64,000 nucleotides of DNA, taken from positions 1,653,276 to 1,717,275 of the forward strand of contig NZ_AQUI01000002.1 in the NCBI RefSeq assembly GCF_000371785.1, read 5' to 3'. This DNA comes from Actinopolyspora halophila DSM 43834 (GTDB taxonomy: Bacteria; Actinomycetota; Actinomycetes; Mycobacteriales; Pseudonocardiaceae). The notes under the pieces are model-generated. The model ran no database searches, was not told the DNA's origin, and saw only the letters and a program-made list of their open reading frames with translations. Shown piece after piece: positions 39,422-49,917 of the stretch; the stretch's first letter is position 1, and each line of letters starts with the position of its first letter. The translations under genes and the position numbers were made by a program.

Positions 39422-40834
39422 ATGCCACCCAGTATTCCCGGTCCGGCTTCCCCGCTGCTGGAGCTGGCGATCGAACTCGATCGAACGGGCCCCAGGCCCC
39501 TGGCCGTGCAGCTCGCGGACGCGTTGCGGCTCGCGGCCACGCGCGGTCAGCTGCGCCGCGGTGACCGACTGCCTTCCACGCGTGCGCTGGCACGGCACCT
39601 GGCCGTCAGTCGTACGGTCACCGCGGCCGCCTACGAGCAGCTGCACGCCGAGGGGTGGATAGCGGGCCGGCACGGTTCCGGGACCTATGTGACGGCGGCC
39701 CCGCCGGGCGCCGAAGGAGTCTCCAGGGGAGGAGAAGTACACGAGGACGAGTCGACCTCCTTCCGAGGGACGCTGTTGACCCCGGGGGCGCCCTGGGCCG
39801 AAGGCATCGACCGAGCCGCCTGGCGGCGTGCCTGGCGTGCCGCCGGGGACAACGCTCCGGCGACCCTGCCCCACCGCGCCGGTGTCCCCGAGTACCGGGC
39901 GGCCGTGGTCGAACACCTGCTGCGGCACCGCGGACTGGTCGTCGAGGGGCCCGCGGAGAATTCGGTGCTGGCCACGGGAGGAACCACGAGCGCCCTGGCC
40001 GAGCTCGCCGCTTCCGTGCTGCCCAGGGGAGCCGCGGTGGCGGTGGAGGAGCCGGGATACCAGCGTGCCGTGGAAGCGTTGCACGCCTCCGGAGTCGAGG
40101 TCGTCCCCGCACCGGTGGACTACTCCGGGGTCGTGGTGGACAGCATCCCCGAGCACGTCAGCGCCCTCTACTGCTCGCCGGCCCACCAGTATCCGATCGG
40201 TGGTCGGCTGCCCGCTCAACGCCGGATCGCGTTGATCGAACGCGCGCGTGCGGCGGGCTGGCTGATCGTGGAGGACGACTACGACGGGGAACTGCGTTAC
40301 GACGTCTCCCCGTTGCCGGTGCTGGCCTCGATGGCTCCCGATGTGGTGGTCCACCTCGGGACCACCAGCAAGATCCTCACCCCCACTCTCGGAGTGGGCT
40401 GGCTACTGGCCCCCGAGTGGGTGAGCCAGGCGATCCTGGAGTACCGCGAGCTGACGGGGACCCGCCCGGCACCCGCGGGGCAGTGGTTGCTCACCGAACT
40501 CGCCAGGAACGGGGACCTGGGGCGGCATCTGCGCAGGCTGCGCCGTGAGCTTTCCGGGCGTAGGGAACTGCTCGTGGAGAGCCTGGCCGAGGCTGGGATC
40601 GAATCGGCCGGTGACCGGGCCGGCGCGCACGTCCTGGTTCCACTGGGCGACGCCGACTCCGAACGCGGAGTGCTGACGAGACTGCGTGCCCGCGGAGTGC
40701 TGGTCGATGGCCTGAGCAGGCACCATCGGTTCGAGCAGCAGTGGTACGGGGTGGCGCTCGGTTATGCGGCGTGTTCCCGGGAAGAGCTGCGCGCGACGCT
40801 TCCGACGCTGGTGCGGGAACTGGGCGGAGGATGA
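39422..40834 (+). CDS. MocR/PdxR-type GntR regulator with aminotransferase domain
   Basis: A 470-aa MocR-family regulator. Winged helix (about 10-85; QLADALRLAATRGQLRRGDRLPSTRALARHL, quoted in part: RGDRLPSTRALARHL) linked to a fold-type I aminotransferase domain (about 115-465) with HQYPIGGRLPAQRR, VEDDYDGELRY and the PLP Lys in GTTSKILTPTLGVGW. Senses PLP or an amine. GGGAG before ATG 39422. The target is likely the divergent GNAT or itself; no pdxS/pdxT is present. The sequence GGTCCAAT just upstream is a possible half-site. Confidence 0.9.
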   Translation: MPPSIPGPASPLLELAIELDRTGPRPLAVQLADALRLAATRGQLRRGDRLPSTRALARHLAVSRTVTAAAYEQLHAEGWIAGRHGSGTYVTAAPPGAEGVSRGGEVHEDESTSFRGTLLTPGAPWAEGIDRAAWRRAWRAAGDNAPATLPHRAGVPEYRAAVVEHLLRHRGLVVEGPAENSVLATGGTTSALAELAASVLPRGAAVAVEEPGYQRAVEALHASGVEVVPAPVDYSGVVVDSIPEHVSALYCSPAHQYPIGGRLPAQRRIALIERARAAGWLIVEDDYDGELRYDVSPLPVLASMAPDVVVHLGTTSKILTPTLGVGWLLAPEWVSQAILEYRELTGTRPAPAGQWLLTELARNGDLGRHLRRLRRELSGRRELLVESLAEAGIESAGDRAGAHVLVPLGDADSERGVLTRLRARGVLVDGLSRHHRFEQQWYGVALGYAACSREELRATLPTLVRELGGG

Positions 40835-40868
40835 TCGGCCGCCCGCCGCGTGAGCGGTTCCGGCGAGG

Positions 40869-40874
40869 TATCGT
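40869..40874 (+). promoter_or_regulatory. -10 box of a leaderless ddl transcript
   Basis: TATCGT ends 6 nt before ATG 40881 and no ribosome-binding site is visible. Confidence 0.4.
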
Positions 40875-40880
40875 CTGCGT

Positions 40881-41972
40881 ATGGCAGAACGCAAGGTCCG
40901 GGTGGCCGTCGTTTTCGGCGGGCGGAACAACGAGCACGGCATCTCCTGCGTGTCGGGAGGGAGTGCGCTGGCCCATCTGGATCGGGAGCGTTTCGAGGTG
41001 GTCCCGGTGGGGATCACCCGCGAAGGCAGCTGGGTGCTGGGGCCGGAGGACTCCGAGCAGCTGCGGATCCGGGACAGGCAGGAGCCGGAGGTCACGGAAG
41101 GCACGGCTCTGACGTTGCCAACCGACCCGCTACGCAACGAACTGGTCTCCCTGCAGGAAGGCAGCGTGGGCGAGGGACTGTCCGCGGTCGACGTGGTGCT
41201 GCCGATGTTGCACGGGGCCTACGGCGAGGACGGCACCATCCAGGGGATGCTGGAGATGGCCGGGCTGCCCTACGCGGGCTCCGGGGTGCTGTCGAGTTCC
41301 GTGGCCATGGACAAGGAGTTCGCGAAGAAACTCCTCGCCGCCGAGGGGCTGGCCGTGGGCGACTACGAGGTGCTCCGACGTGACGAGGAGACCCTGGACG
41401 AGTCGCGCAGGCAGCGGCTCGGGCTGCCCGTGTTCGTCAAACCGGCCCGCGCCGGCTCCTCACTCGGGATCACGAAGGTGACCGACTTCGCCGACCTCGA
41501 CGAGGCCGTCGCCGAGGCACGGAAGGTCGATCCCAAGGTGATGGTCGAATCGGCCGTTTCCGGCCGCGAGATCGAATGCGGCGTGCTGGAATTCCCCGAC
41601 GGTCGGGTCGCCGCTTCCGAACCCGCGGAACTCCGCGTCGACGGTGGAACCGGGTGGTACGACTTCGAGTCGAAGTACCTCGACGACGTCACGGAGTTCG
41701 ACGTCCCCGCCAAGGCCTCCGACGAGGAGACGGAACGCCTGCGCGAGGCCGCGGTGACGGCCTTCCGCGCGTTGGACTGTCAGGGTCTGGCCAGGGTCGA
41801 CGTCTTCCTCACGGAGCAGGGTCGAGTGATCGTCAACGAGGTGAACACCATGCCGGGATTCACCCCGACCTCGCTGTACCCGAGGATGTGGGCCCACTCG
41901 GGGATCGAGTACCACGAACTGCTGGGCACGTTGATCGACACGGCGCTGGCGCGCGGTACCGGCCTGCGCTGA
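40881..41972 (+). CDS. ddl: D-alanine-D-alanine ligase
   Basis: A 363-aa ATP-grasp ligase making the D-Ala-D-Ala dipeptide of peptidoglycan (target of D-cycloserine). [18 protein letters not shown] (9-26) forms the N-terminal substrate loop; [16 protein letters not shown] near 108; [14 protein letters not shown] binds [19 protein letters not shown] near 310 supplies Mg2+ ligands and D-Ala2 contacts. The Tyr in NTMPGFT-type motif context and PYAGSGV fit a D-Ala rather than D-Lac ligase. Starts ATG 40881, probably leaderless. Confidence 0.96.
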   Translation: MAERKVRVAVVFGGRNNEHGISCVSGGSALAHLDRERFEVVPVGITREGSWVLGPEDSEQLRIRDRQEPEVTEGTALTLPTDPLRNELVSLQEGSVGEGLSAVDVVLPMLHGAYGEDGTIQGMLEMAGLPYAGSGVLSSSVAMDKEFAKKLLAAEGLAVGDYEVLRRDEETLDESRRQRLGLPVFVKPARAGSSLGITKVTDFADLDEAVAEARKVDPKVMVESAVSGREIECGVLEFPDGRVAASEPAELRVDGGTGWYDFESKYLDDVTEFDVPAKASDEETERLREAAVTAFRALDCQGLARVDVFLTEQGRVIVNEVNTMPGFTPTSLYPRMWAHSGIEYHELLGTLIDTALARGTGLR

Positions 41973-42142
41973 GCGGGCGAACCGCTCCTGTCGGGACTGC
42001 TCGGAACGCTCGCTGGGCTGGAGTGCTCAGTCGAGCGGGCCGTGCCGGAAGACGCCTACCCGGTGTCGGGGGAACCCGCTCGCGAACCCCGGGAGGTTCC
42101 GCTCGGCAACCACCCACGACGGGGGAGAACGGGAAGCACCGG

Positions 42143-42733
42143 TCAGGGGGAGACCTCCTGCTTGGGGAGTGTGCCGCGCAGTGTCTCGGACAGCTCCTGC
42201 ACGGGACCGAGCCCGATCTTCTCCGAAGCGGTGAGCGCCACGTACACGGGACGATCGACCGCTATCCAGCTCGTGTTCCCGCCGCTGTTGATCGGCAACC
42301 AGTCGACCCCGGAGACGTTCATCAGCTCGGACGTCTTCGTCAATTCGGCCGGAGCCGTGATCCCGCAGCGCACGGTGATCGGGCTGTGCTCGGCGTCCCC
42401 CCACGCCACGGCTCCGGCGGGTGCGGGCCGAGCCAGTTCGCGACGCGGTACGGAATTGTCGTCGACGCTCAGCTCCTCGGGAAGGGAGTCGAGGACCTTC
42501 CGGCACGCGGATGACTCGGCCTCCGGCGCCTTGACCGGTGGCAGGGCGAGCGGTCCGTTCCCGGCCCGCGGGTTGCTCGACGAGGTGTTCGTCTCGGCCC
42601 GTCCCGCTTCGGAGGTGGTTCCTCCGCGGAGCACGCCGAGGGTGGCGACCCCGAGAGCCAACAGGGCACCCAGTGAGACGGCCACGATCAGCACACCCTT
42701 GGGCAGGCCTCCTGAGCCGGATTGTTTCTGCAC
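42143..42733 (-). CDS. DUF3515 domain-containing protein
   Basis: A 196-aa membrane-anchored protein: one hydrophobic helix at about 14-36 (VLIVAVSLGALLALGVATLGVL), a Ser/Thr-rich linker, then the DUF3515 domain with ESSACRKVLDSLPEEL, AVAWGDAEHSPITVRCG and DWLPINSG. GTG 42733 is chosen since TGTAGT ends 7 nt upstream (leaderless pattern); GTG 42796 in frame would add 21 residues. Function unknown; a gene of this family sits between ddl and thiL in mycobacteria too. Confidence 0.85.
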   Translation of the reverse strand: MQKQSGSGGLPKGVLIVAVSLGALLALGVATLGVLRGGTTSEAGRAETNTSSSNPRAGNGPLALPPVKAPEAESSACRKVLDSLPEELSVDDNSVPRRELARPAPAGAVAWGDAEHSPITVRCGITAPAELTKTSELMNVSGVDWLPINSGGNTSWIAVDRPVYVALTASEKIGLGPVQELSETLRGTLPKQEVSP

Positions 42734-42825
42734 GTCACCAACTACAGCACGGACGGATTCCGCCACCGCAACGGGTCCGTCCCGCCGAGCGAGCACTCCC
42801 GATGGGGAAGAACGGAAAGTACCGG

Positions 42826-43059
42826 TCAGAGGTGCACGACGGGACAGGTGAGTGTGCGGGTGATCCCCTCGACATTCTGGATGTTGGCCACCACCATCTT
42901 CCCCAGCTGGTCCACGTTCTCGGCCTCGGCGCGCACGATGACGTCGTACGGCCCCGTCACGTCCTCGGCGCTGATGATGCCGGTGCCGCCGGAGATCTCA
43001 CCGGCGACGGCGGCGGCTTTGCCGACTTCGGTCTGGATGAGGATGTAAGCCTGAACCAC
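42826..43059 (-). CDS. Stand-alone Lrp/AsnC ligand-binding (RAM) domain protein
   Basis: A 77-aa protein consisting of a single alpha-beta RAM domain of the Lrp/AsnC family without a DNA-binding part: VQAYILIQTEVGKAAAVAGEI, then DVTGPYDVIVRAEA and MVVANIQNVEGI. Such small proteins form dimers or rings that bind amino acids and may modulate full-length Lrp proteins (known for the family). GTG 43059 with AAGGGG upstream. Divergent from thiL. Confidence 0.88.
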   Translation of the reverse strand: MVQAYILIQTEVGKAAAVAGEISGGTGIISAEDVTGPYDVIVRAEAENVDQLGKMVVANIQNVEGITRTLTCPVVHL

Positions 43060-43160
43060 GAGGATCGCCCCTTCGTCTGGTCGAGTGTGCTCGACATAGG
43101 AAACTAACCGGGCAAGTTACCGCATTATCCCGAGCTGACGCTGAAGGAAAGGAAGGTCCA

Positions 43161-44126
43161 TTGGATCCCGAGCAGAGACAGGACGAACGGACCGTCTCCG
43201 AGCTCGGTGAGTTCGGCCTCATTCGGCGGGTCACCGAAGGCGGTTCTCGGGCGAGGAGCACCCTGCTCGGGCCGGGGGACGATGCGGCCGTTCTCGCGGC
43301 GCCGGACAACCGGGTGGTGGCGACCACCGATGTTCTCGTCCAGGACGTGCACTTCCGACTGGACTGGTCCAGCCCCCATCAGGTGGGACGCAAGGCGGTG
43401 GCGGTGAACCTCTCCGACATAGCGGCCATGGGCGCGGTTCCCACCGGTCTGCTCGTCGGGCTGGGATGCGCGCCCGATGCCTCCGCCGAGCTGGTCGACG
43501 GTCTGGCCGCGGGCATGTGGGCGGAGGCGGAAACGGTCGGGATCGACCTGGCCGGTGGCGACATGGCGACCTCGCCGACCCTGACGATCTCCGTGACGGC
43601 GCTGGGCGATCTCCAGGGGCGTCCCCCCGTCACGAGGGCCGGGGCCGTCCCGGGGGACATCGTGGCTTGTGCGGGCAGACTGGGGTGGTCGGCTGCGGGG
43701 CTGGCCGTGCTCGCCCGCGGTTTTCGGTCGCCCCTGGCCGTGGTCGGGGCGCACCGAGTGCCAGAACCGCCCTACTCTGCGGGGCCGGAAGCGGCGAAGG
43801 CCGGAGCCACCTCGATGATCGACGTGTCGGACGGGTTGCTGGCCGACCTCGGCCACATCGCCGAGGACTCCGGGGTTTCCGTCGACGTGCGCACCGACTG
43901 GTTGGAGGTGCCGCAGCGGCTCTCGGAGGTCGCCTCCGCACTCGGGGCGAACCCCTGGCAGTGGGTGTTGACCGGAGGGGAGGACCAGGCGCTGGTGGCG
44001 ACCTTCCCGGCCCGGGCCGTCCCCGCGGGATGGCGTGCGGTTGGCCGGGTAGGAGAGGGAACGGGGGTCACCGTGGACGGAGCCGAGTACGAACAGCAGT
44101 CCGGGTGGCAGCACTGGAGACAGTGA
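43161..44126 (+). CDS. thiL: Thiamine-monophosphate kinase
   Basis: A 321-aa ThiL, which phosphorylates thiamine monophosphate to the active diphosphate (ThDP is needed by IlvB in this window). GELGEFGLIRR-like start, LGPGDDAAVLAAPDNR with metal-binding Asp pair, DVHFRLDWSSPHQVGRKAVAVNLSDIAAMGA (quoted in part: VGRKAVAVNLSDIAAMGA), GGDMATSP, and SDGLLADLGHIAEDSGV. TTG 43161 follows AAGGAAGG. No thiamine riboswitch is visible. Confidence 0.94.
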   Translation: MDPEQRQDERTVSELGEFGLIRRVTEGGSRARSTLLGPGDDAAVLAAPDNRVVATTDVLVQDVHFRLDWSSPHQVGRKAVAVNLSDIAAMGAVPTGLLVGLGCAPDASAELVDGLAAGMWAEAETVGIDLAGGDMATSPTLTISVTALGDLQGRPPVTRAGAVPGDIVACAGRLGWSAAGLAVLARGFRSPLAVVGAHRVPEPPYSAGPEAAKAGATSMIDVSDGLLADLGHIAEDSGVSVDVRTDWLEVPQRLSEVASALGANPWQWVLTGGEDQALVATFPARAVPAGWRAVGRVGEGTGVTVDGAEYEQQSGWQHWRQ

Positions 44127-44224
44127 TCCGGGAGTCACGGACCGGGGTGGGCCGCGAGCACCACACGGTCTTCCGGTCAGGGGGCCGGTGTCGTTGATCA
44201 AGGCGGTAGCTAGGGTCATGGTCC

Positions 44225-44902
44225 GTGACCAGGAGCCCGTTGAATGAGATTGTGGAACCAGGCTGGGCCGAAGCGCTCGCGCCGGTGGCGGACCAGATAG
44301 CCACTATGGGTGACTTTCTGCGTTCGGAAGTCGCCGCGGGGCGTGAGTACTTGCCTGCGGGAGAGCACGTGCTGCGCGCGTTTCAGCAACCGTTCGAGGA
44401 CGTGCGGGTGCTCATAGTCGGCCAGGATCCGTACCCCACGCCGGGACATGCCGTGGGGTTGAGTTTCTCGGTCGCTCCGGACGTCGACCCGGTTCCGCGG
44501 AGTTTGGCCAACATCTTCCGGGAGTACAGCGACGATCTCGGGCTTCCGCAGCCGTCTAACGGTGACCTGACCCCGTGGGCCGAACGCGGGGTGCTGCTGC
44601 TGAACCGCGTGCTCACGGTGCAGCCGGGCAAATCGGCCTCGCACCGCGGCAAGGGGTGGGAGGCGATCACGGACCAGGCCATCAAGGCTCTGGCCCAACG
44701 TTCCCAGCCCATGGTGGCGATCCTGTGGGGAAGGGACGCTCGGAGTCTGCGTCAACTGATGCCCGGAGTGGGATGCGTCGAGTCGCCCCATCCGAGTCCG
44801 ATGTCGGCCGACCGTGGCTTTTTCGGCTCGCGTCCCTTCAGCAGAACGAACGAGATGCTGCGCGAGCGCGGTGCGGAACCGATCGACTGGAAACTGCCCT
44901 GA
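44225..44902 (+). CDS. ung: Uracil-DNA glycosylase
   Basis: A 225-aa family 1 UDG that removes uracil from DNA. Water-activating loop [13 protein letters not shown] with Asp68; LLLNRVLTV (uracil-specificity Asn); the [21 protein letters not shown] minor-groove loop (quoted in part: [11 protein letters not shown]) with the catalytic His near 188. Starts at GTG 44225; TAGGGT ends 8 nt upstream. High G+C genomes suffer frequent C deamination, which fits retention of this gene. Confidence 0.96.
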   Translation: MTRSPLNEIVEPGWAEALAPVADQIATMGDFLRSEVAAGREYLPAGEHVLRAFQQPFEDVRVLIVGQDPYPTPGHAVGLSFSVAPDVDPVPRSLANIFREYSDDLGLPQPSNGDLTPWAERGVLLLNRVLTVQPGKSASHRGKGWEAITDQAIKALAQRSQPMVAILWGRDARSLRQLMPGVGCVESPHPSPMSADRGFFGSRPFSRTNEMLRERGAEPIDWKLP

Positions 44903-45285
44903 CCACTCGGTCGAGAGGATGACCTCACCGGGGACGAGTTCCACGTGGCGGCTCGCCCCGGTTCTTCCTTTACGCGCACTTCGTGGTGCGGAACCGTCCT
45001 CCGAATTTCTAACAAAAGGCTGCTTCCGGCCCGAGCGCTTGGAGCCTGAGCAGCACGTGGGACTCCGGTGCGCGATTCGGATGCATTGCGAGGCGGGGAG
45101 GGCACGTGGCGTAGGTCGCTACCGAGGTGCCCTCCAACGCTGGCAAGGCGCCGACTCACGTGACGGCTACCCGAGGCGGCTACGCAAAGTTTTGTTATGA
45201 GCCCTTCGAAACACGAACGCTCGGCCGGGATCGTCCGGCCGAGCGTTCGTGGGGTCACGGGGACCCGTCGGCTGGTAGGACCGAC
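44903..45285. other. ung-rpmB intergenic region
   Basis: 383 bases between convergent genes. Apart from the long hairpin at 45212-45251 I see no gene, repeat or promoter with support. Confidence 0.5.
45212..45251. terminator. Long hairpin, terminator of rpmB and perhaps ung
   Basis: Perfect 17-bp inverted repeat (45212-45228 with 45235-45251) around a 6-nt loop, 35 bp beyond the rpmB stop. Confidence 0.75.
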
Positions 45286-45477
45286 TCAGCCACGTGCGAC
45301 CTTGCCCGCCTTCAGGCAGGAGGTGCACACATTCAGCCGCTTGCGCTGGGTCGAGCTGACCTTGGCACGTACGGTCTGGATGTTCGGGTTCCACCGGCGC
45401 TTGGTACGCCGATGCGAGTGCGAGACAGCCATACCGAAACCCGGTCCCTTGTTGCAGACGTCGCAGACGGCAGCCAC
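45286..45477 (-). CDS. rpmB: 50S ribosomal protein L28
   Basis: A 63-aa L28. GTG 45477 gives [21 protein letters not shown], the usual start; the protein ends LKAGKVARG. Two CxxC pairs (CDVC near residue 5 and CTSC near 53) make it the zinc-binding C+ form. A TAGACT-like -10 near 45681-45688 on the minus strand would give an about 200-nt 5' leader. The much longer frame open upstream (to 47775) is antisense to other genes and is not coding. Confidence 0.95.
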   Translation of the reverse strand: MAAVCDVCNKGPGFGMAVSHSHRRTKRRWNPNIQTVRAKVSSTQRKRLNVCTSCLKAGKVARG

Positions 45478-45807
45478 GTCAGACACCCCTAACTTCGCTC
45501 GAATGTCCACCCCGCGCCGCCCGGCGCGGGCCATGCTCGTGCGGTGACAGCGCTGAGAGGCCACGCGGCGACCCCACGTTGGTGAAGCCGTCCACCCAGG
45601 GGTGACTGCGTGCCTGTGCACCGCTCTTCCGGCGGCACCCACCGACCCGGTGAATCGGTACACGACCTCCGGGAACCGCCACAGTCTAACCCACCGAGTG
45701 TGACAGGCCGCGCTCACCTCGGGTGCCGCGCCCTTGCGGGGTCTTTCCGAGGCGGAAGCTATTCTCGACGGCACTCGCGGCGAGGTGGCCGAGTCATTGG
45801 AGGAACC
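45478..45807. other. Divergent rpmB / DAK2-gene promoter region
   Basis: 330 bases between divergent starts. A GGTTAGACT motif on the minus strand (about 45680-45688) is a candidate -10 region for rpmB; TATTCT at about 45760 is a candidate for the DAK2 gene. A GC palindrome lies near 45509-45526. Nothing else recognised. Confidence 0.45.
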
Positions 45808-47448
45808 GTGCTGCATGCGCTGGACGGATCCGCCGTACGCAGGTGGGGCGAAGTGTCCGTGCTCGCGTTGACAGCGAACCGCGCGGCGATCGATCGCATC
45901 AACGTGTATCCCGTCGCGGACAACGACACCGGCACGAACCTGCTGCAGACCATGCGTTCCGCGTTGGAGGCGACCGGGCGGGTGCGCGCGGCGGAACCGC
46001 ACGTCGTGCTGACCGCGCTCTCCGAGGGGGCGTTGCACGGTGCCGCGGGCAATTCGGGGTTGCTGCTGTCCCAGCTGCTGCGTGGCATGGCCCAGTACGC
46101 GGGTGCGGAGCAGCGCATGGCCGGACGGTGCTTCGGGGGCGCGCTGGAACGTGGATGCGAGCTGGCCGCGGACGCGGTGGCCGAACCGGCGGAGGGGACC
46201 ATGCTCACGGTTCTGCGGGCGGCAGCCGGTGCCTGCCGCGAGCAGGCGGAGCTTCCCGAGGCCGTGCACGCCGCCACGCTCGCGGCCGTCACGGCCCTGA
46301 GCGCGACCACGGCGCAGCGTCCCGAACTGGCCTCGGCCGGCGTGGTGGACGCGGGTGGGCGCGGTGTGGTGCTGATACTGGACGCGCTGTACGCCGTCGT
46401 CTGCGACGGTCAGCGGCTCGTCCCCGAGGTCCCGGAGGAACCGGCCGGGGAGAGCGCGCCGTTCCCGCGAGACGACTCCGGGTACGCCTACGAGGTCATG
46501 TACCTGTTGTCGGGGGCGCCCTTCGCCGCCGCTCGTGAACTGCGTGAACGGTTGGTCCGCATCGGTGACTGCGTCTCCGTCGCGGATGCGGGGGAGGACG
46601 GGCGGGAGGCCGCGGGGACTACCTGGGCGGTGCACGTGCACTGCGATGACATCGGTGCCGCGATCGAGTCCGGCGTCGAGGTCGGGCGGGTCCACGGGAT
46701 TCGGGTCACCCGTTTCGCCGATCAGCTCGACGAGGGGCGGGAGCGGGGAGAGACCCCGCAGCACGGTGTGGACAGCTCCGTGTCTGCCGGGCGAGCGGTG
46801 CTCGCGATCGCTCGTGGAACCGAACTGGCGGAGCTGTTCCGCGCGGAAGGGGCCGGAGTCCTCACGATCGACGGTGCGGAACCTCCCGGCGCGCGGAAGA
46901 TGCTGGAAGCGGTCCTGGGGACCGGCCGTCGGGACGTGCTGTTGCTGCCCAACGACGAGCGGCTCGTGGAGGAGGCCGACAACGCCGCGGCCGCGGCCGT
47001 CCGGGCGGGCATCGACGCCGTGGTGATCCCGACCGCCGCTCCCGTCCAGGGATTGGCCGCGTTGGCCGTGCACGACCCGGAGAGGCGTACCGCGGAGGAC
47101 ACGGTCGCCCTCGCGGAGGCGGCCGCGGCGACACGGCACGGTGAGCTGGTCGTGGCTTCGGGGGAGGCACTCACGTGGGCGGGGCGCTGTCGTGGCGGTG
47201 ATCTGCTCGGGATGCTCGACGGCGAGGTCGTGCTGATCGGCAGTGACCGCGTGAAAGCCGCGCGCGATCTCGCCGACCGCATGCTCTCGGCCGGTGGTGA
47301 GTTGATGACGGCGCTCGTGCCCAAGCAGGCCCCGACGGCATTGTCCGAGAGCTTGGCCGAACACCTGCGGCGTACCCACCCCGAGGTGGAGCTGACCTGC
47401 TATCCCTGTGGGGAGTCCGCCACCGAACTGATGCTGGGGGTGGAGTGA
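45808..47448 (+). CDS. DAK2 domain protein (FakA-like)
   Basis: A 546-aa protein with an N-terminal DAK2 (dihydroxyacetone-kinase phosphatase-type) nucleotide domain: [19 protein letters not shown] (metal-binding Asp cluster near 36-46) and [16 protein letters not shown]. The C-terminal half resembles the FakA central/C-terminal domains. In Firmicutes FakA phosphorylates fatty acids held by FakB (DegV family); no degV is in this window, so that role is inference. GGAGGAA precedes GTG 45808. Mycobacteria carry the same gene between rpmB and recG. Confidence 0.87.
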   Translation: MLHALDGSAVRRWGEVSVLALTANRAAIDRINVYPVADNDTGTNLLQTMRSALEATGRVRAAEPHVVLTALSEGALHGAAGNSGLLLSQLLRGMAQYAGAEQRMAGRCFGGALERGCELAADAVAEPAEGTMLTVLRAAAGACREQAELPEAVHAATLAAVTALSATTAQRPELASAGVVDAGGRGVVLILDALYAVVCDGQRLVPEVPEEPAGESAPFPRDDSGYAYEVMYLLSGAPFAAARELRERLVRIGDCVSVADAGEDGREAAGTTWAVHVHCDDIGAAIESGVEVGRVHGIRVTRFADQLDEGRERGETPQHGVDSSVSAGRAVLAIARGTELAELFRAEGAGVLTIDGAEPPGARKMLEAVLGTGRRDVLLLPNDERLVEEADNAAAAAVRAGIDAVVIPTAAPVQGLAALAVHDPERRTAEDTVALAEAAAATRHGELVVASGEALTWAGRCRGGDLLGMLDGEVVLIGSDRVKAARDLADRMLSAGGELMTALVPKQAPTALSESLAEHLRRTHPEVELTCYPCGESATELMLGVE

Positions 47449-47663
47449 CCCGTTCGCGTGGGTCGCGTGCGTGGAGCCGACCCGGAACGGGATTGTCGGA
47501 AGGGTCGGATAACTTGACTCCGGAGTCTTTCGGCCCCGGTGTGCCCGTGCTCCGGGAGGAGTGAGCTCTTCCGGGCGCGGGAGGCGCGGGCAACGGCGGT
47601 GCGGAGGGCTCGCCCGATGTCGACGAACAGCGACCACACCGCCGTGGCGCGACTGGTGAAGCG

Positions 47664-49850
47664 ATGACCGGCTGGGACAGCGAACTCGACCGAGTGCTCG
47701 GGGCCAAAACGGCCAAGGCGCTGAACGGTGCATTCGGTATGACCACAGTGGGCGATCTGCTACGGCACTACCCACGGCGTTACGCCGAGCGCGGTGAGCT
47801 CACTCCGATCGGCGGACTGGAGACCGGGGAGCACGCCACGGTGCTCGCCCGGGTGGAACGCGTCAGCAAGCGCAGGATGCGTTCCCGGAAGGGAACGATC
47901 CTGCAGGCGCGCATCACCGACGGAACGCGCTCCATGTCCTGCACTTTCTTCAACCAGGCCTGGCGTGAACGGGAGCTGCTGCCCGGACGGAGGGGGATGT
48001 TCGCGGGCAAGGTGACCGCTTATCGCAGCGAGCTGCAACTGGCGCATCCCGAGTACCAGCTGTTCACCGAGGAGGAGGACTCCGACGAGCAGGGGGCCGC
48101 GCGGGAGTTCGCCAGTGCGCTCATCCCGGTTTACCCGGCTTCCCAGGGGGTTCCCTCGTGGTCGCTGGCTCGTTGTGTCGATCAGATCCTGAGCGGCTGG
48201 GACGGGGTGGTGGATCCACTGCCCGAGTCGCTGCGTGAGCGGATCGACGTGCTCGGGCTGGACGAGGCGTTGCGTCGGATCCACCAGCCGGAGGACCTCG
48301 CCCAGGTGGAACTGGCCAAGCACCGGCTGAAGTGGGACGAGGCTCTGGGGGTGCAGTTGTCGCTGGCGCAGTCGCGTGAGCAGCGCGGCACGCGCCCGGC
48401 CCCGGCCTGTCCGCGCAGGAAGAACGGACTGGGTGCGGCCTTCGAGGCCGACCTGCCCTTCACGTTGACCGCGGGGCAGCTCGAGGTGGGGGAACGGATC
48501 GCGGAGGACCTGGCCCACGAGCATCCGATGAACCGCCTGGTGCAGGGCGAGGTCGGTTCGGGCAAGACCGTCGTCGCGCTCCGGGCGATGCTGCAGGTGG
48601 TCGACTCGGGAAGGCAGGCGGCGATGCTCGCCCCCACCGAGGTGCTGGCGGCACAGCACGCGCGGTCCTTGCGGGAGTTGCTGGGGGAGTTCTCCGGGGC
48701 CGGTGAACTGGGGGCGTCCGATCGGGCGACGAAAGTCACCCTGCTGACGGGTTCGCTTTCCGCGGCGCAGCGCAAACAGGCTCTGCTGGACGCGGCCTCC
48801 GGTTCCGCGGGAATCGTCGTCGGTACGCACGCCCTGATCCAGGACGGCGTCTCGTTCGCGGACCTCGGGATGGTGGTGGTGGACGAGCAGCACAGGTTCG
48901 GCGTCGAGCAGCGGGACGCGTTGCGTGTTCGCGCCGGGGAGCGCAGCTGCCCCCACCTGCTGGTGATGACGGCCACTCCCATACCGCGCACGGTGGCCAT
49001 GACGGTTTTCGGGGATCTGCGCACGTCCGCGCTGCGCGAGTTGCCCAACGGGCGCTCCCCGATCAGCACCACGGTGGTTCCCACCGCCGAGAAGCCGACC
49101 TGGTTGGAACGAGCCTGGCAGCGCGTTCGCGAGGAGGTCGACGCGGGCCATCAGGTCTACGTCGTCTGTTCGAGAGTGGGGGACGAGTCGAACTCGGGCG
49201 CTCGGGACGCCCCGAGCGGGGAGGACGGCGAGCAGCGTTCTCCGGTGACGGTTCTGGAGCTCGCCGAGGAGTTGAGGGGAGGGGCCCTGGAGGGGCTCCG
49301 GCTCGGTGTGCTGCACGGCAGGCTCGCCTCCGAGGACAAGGACTCGGTCATGCGTAGCTTCGCCGCGGCCGAGATCGACGTGCTGGTCGCCACGACCGTC
49401 GTGGAGGTCGGGGTGGACGTCCCGAACGCCACGATGATGGTGATCATGGACGCGGACCGCTTCGGCACGAGTCAGCTCCACCAGCTGCGGGGCAGGGTCG
49501 GACGTGGCACTTCCCCGGGGCTGTGCTTGCTGGTCAGCGAGGCCGTGTCGCAGACACCGGCGCGGAACCGGCTCGAAGCGGTCGCGTCCACCACGGACGG
49601 GTTCGAACTGGCTCGGCTCGACCTGCAGCAGCGCAGGGAGGGGGACGTGCTCGGGGCGGCGCAGTCCGGCAAGAAGTCCACGCTGCGCGTGCTGTCCCTG
49701 GTGCACGACGAGGAGTTGATCGCCGAGGCGAGGGCTGAGGCCGAGGAGTTCGTCCGGCAGGACCCCGAGCTGAGCTCGCATCCGGGGCTGGCCGCGATGG
49801 TCGCCGACCTGGTGGCCGAGGAGCGGGCCGACTTCCTGGAGAAGGCCTGA
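47664..49850 (+). CDS. recG: ATP-dependent DNA helicase RecG
   Basis: A 728-aa RecG, which regresses stalled forks and branch-migrates recombination intermediates. N-terminal OB/wedge domain (about 60-165), helicase Walker [14 protein letters not shown] near 290, [11 protein letters not shown] (motif II, DEQH) near 410, [11 protein letters not shown] (motif III), GRVGRG (motif VI) near 610, and the C-terminal TRG-like region [21 protein letters not shown] (quoted in part). Start ATG 47664; about 40 residues longer than E. coli RecG through an acidic insertion at about 505-530. Confidence 0.95.
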   Translation: MTGWDSELDRVLGAKTAKALNGAFGMTTVGDLLRHYPRRYAERGELTPIGGLETGEHATVLARVERVSKRRMRSRKGTILQARITDGTRSMSCTFFNQAWRERELLPGRRGMFAGKVTAYRSELQLAHPEYQLFTEEEDSDEQGAAREFASALIPVYPASQGVPSWSLARCVDQILSGWDGVVDPLPESLRERIDVLGLDEALRRIHQPEDLAQVELAKHRLKWDEALGVQLSLAQSREQRGTRPAPACPRRKNGLGAAFEADLPFTLTAGQLEVGERIAEDLAHEHPMNRLVQGEVGSGKTVVALRAMLQVVDSGRQAAMLAPTEVLAAQHARSLRELLGEFSGAGELGASDRATKVTLLTGSLSAAQRKQALLDAASGSAGIVVGTHALIQDGVSFADLGMVVVDEQHRFGVEQRDALRVRAGERSCPHLLVMTATPIPRTVAMTVFGDLRTSALRELPNGRSPISTTVVPTAEKPTWLERAWQRVREEVDAGHQVYVVCSRVGDESNSGARDAPSGEDGEQRSPVTVLELAEELRGGALEGLRLGVLHGRLASEDKDSVMRSFAAAEIDVLVATTVVEVGVDVPNATMMVIMDADRFGTSQLHQLRGRVGRGTSPGLCLLVSEAVSQTPARNRLEAVASTTDGFELARLDLQQRREGDVLGAAQSGKKSTLRVLSLVHDEELIAEARAEAEEFVRQDPELSSHPGLAAMVADLVAEERADFLEKA

Positions 49851-49880
49851 CCGAGGATTTCCTGCTTTGTGGGAAAACTT

Positions 49881-49910
49881 TTGCACATGCTGGGAAGTGG
49901 CGCCTAGCTT
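49881..49910 (+). promoter_or_regulatory. Promoter of the methyltransferase (leaderless)
   Basis: TTGCAC (49881-49886) and TAGCTT (49905-49910), 18 bp apart; the ATG at 49918 is 7 nt beyond the -10 box, at the expected transcription start. Confidence 0.6.
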
Positions 49911-49917
49911 TCCGAGC

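Noticed and set aside
43100-43160. TPP riboswitch before thiL
   Set aside because: Only about 100 bp separate the divergent genes and none of the conserved TPP-aptamer sequence is visible.
45478-47775. Long minus-strand frame continuing upstream of rpmB, antisense to the DAK2 gene
   Set aside because: Only the last 63 codons (L28) match a protein. The rest is the complement of a real gene and has the Arg/Gly/Pro/His bias of shadow frames in GC-rich DNA.
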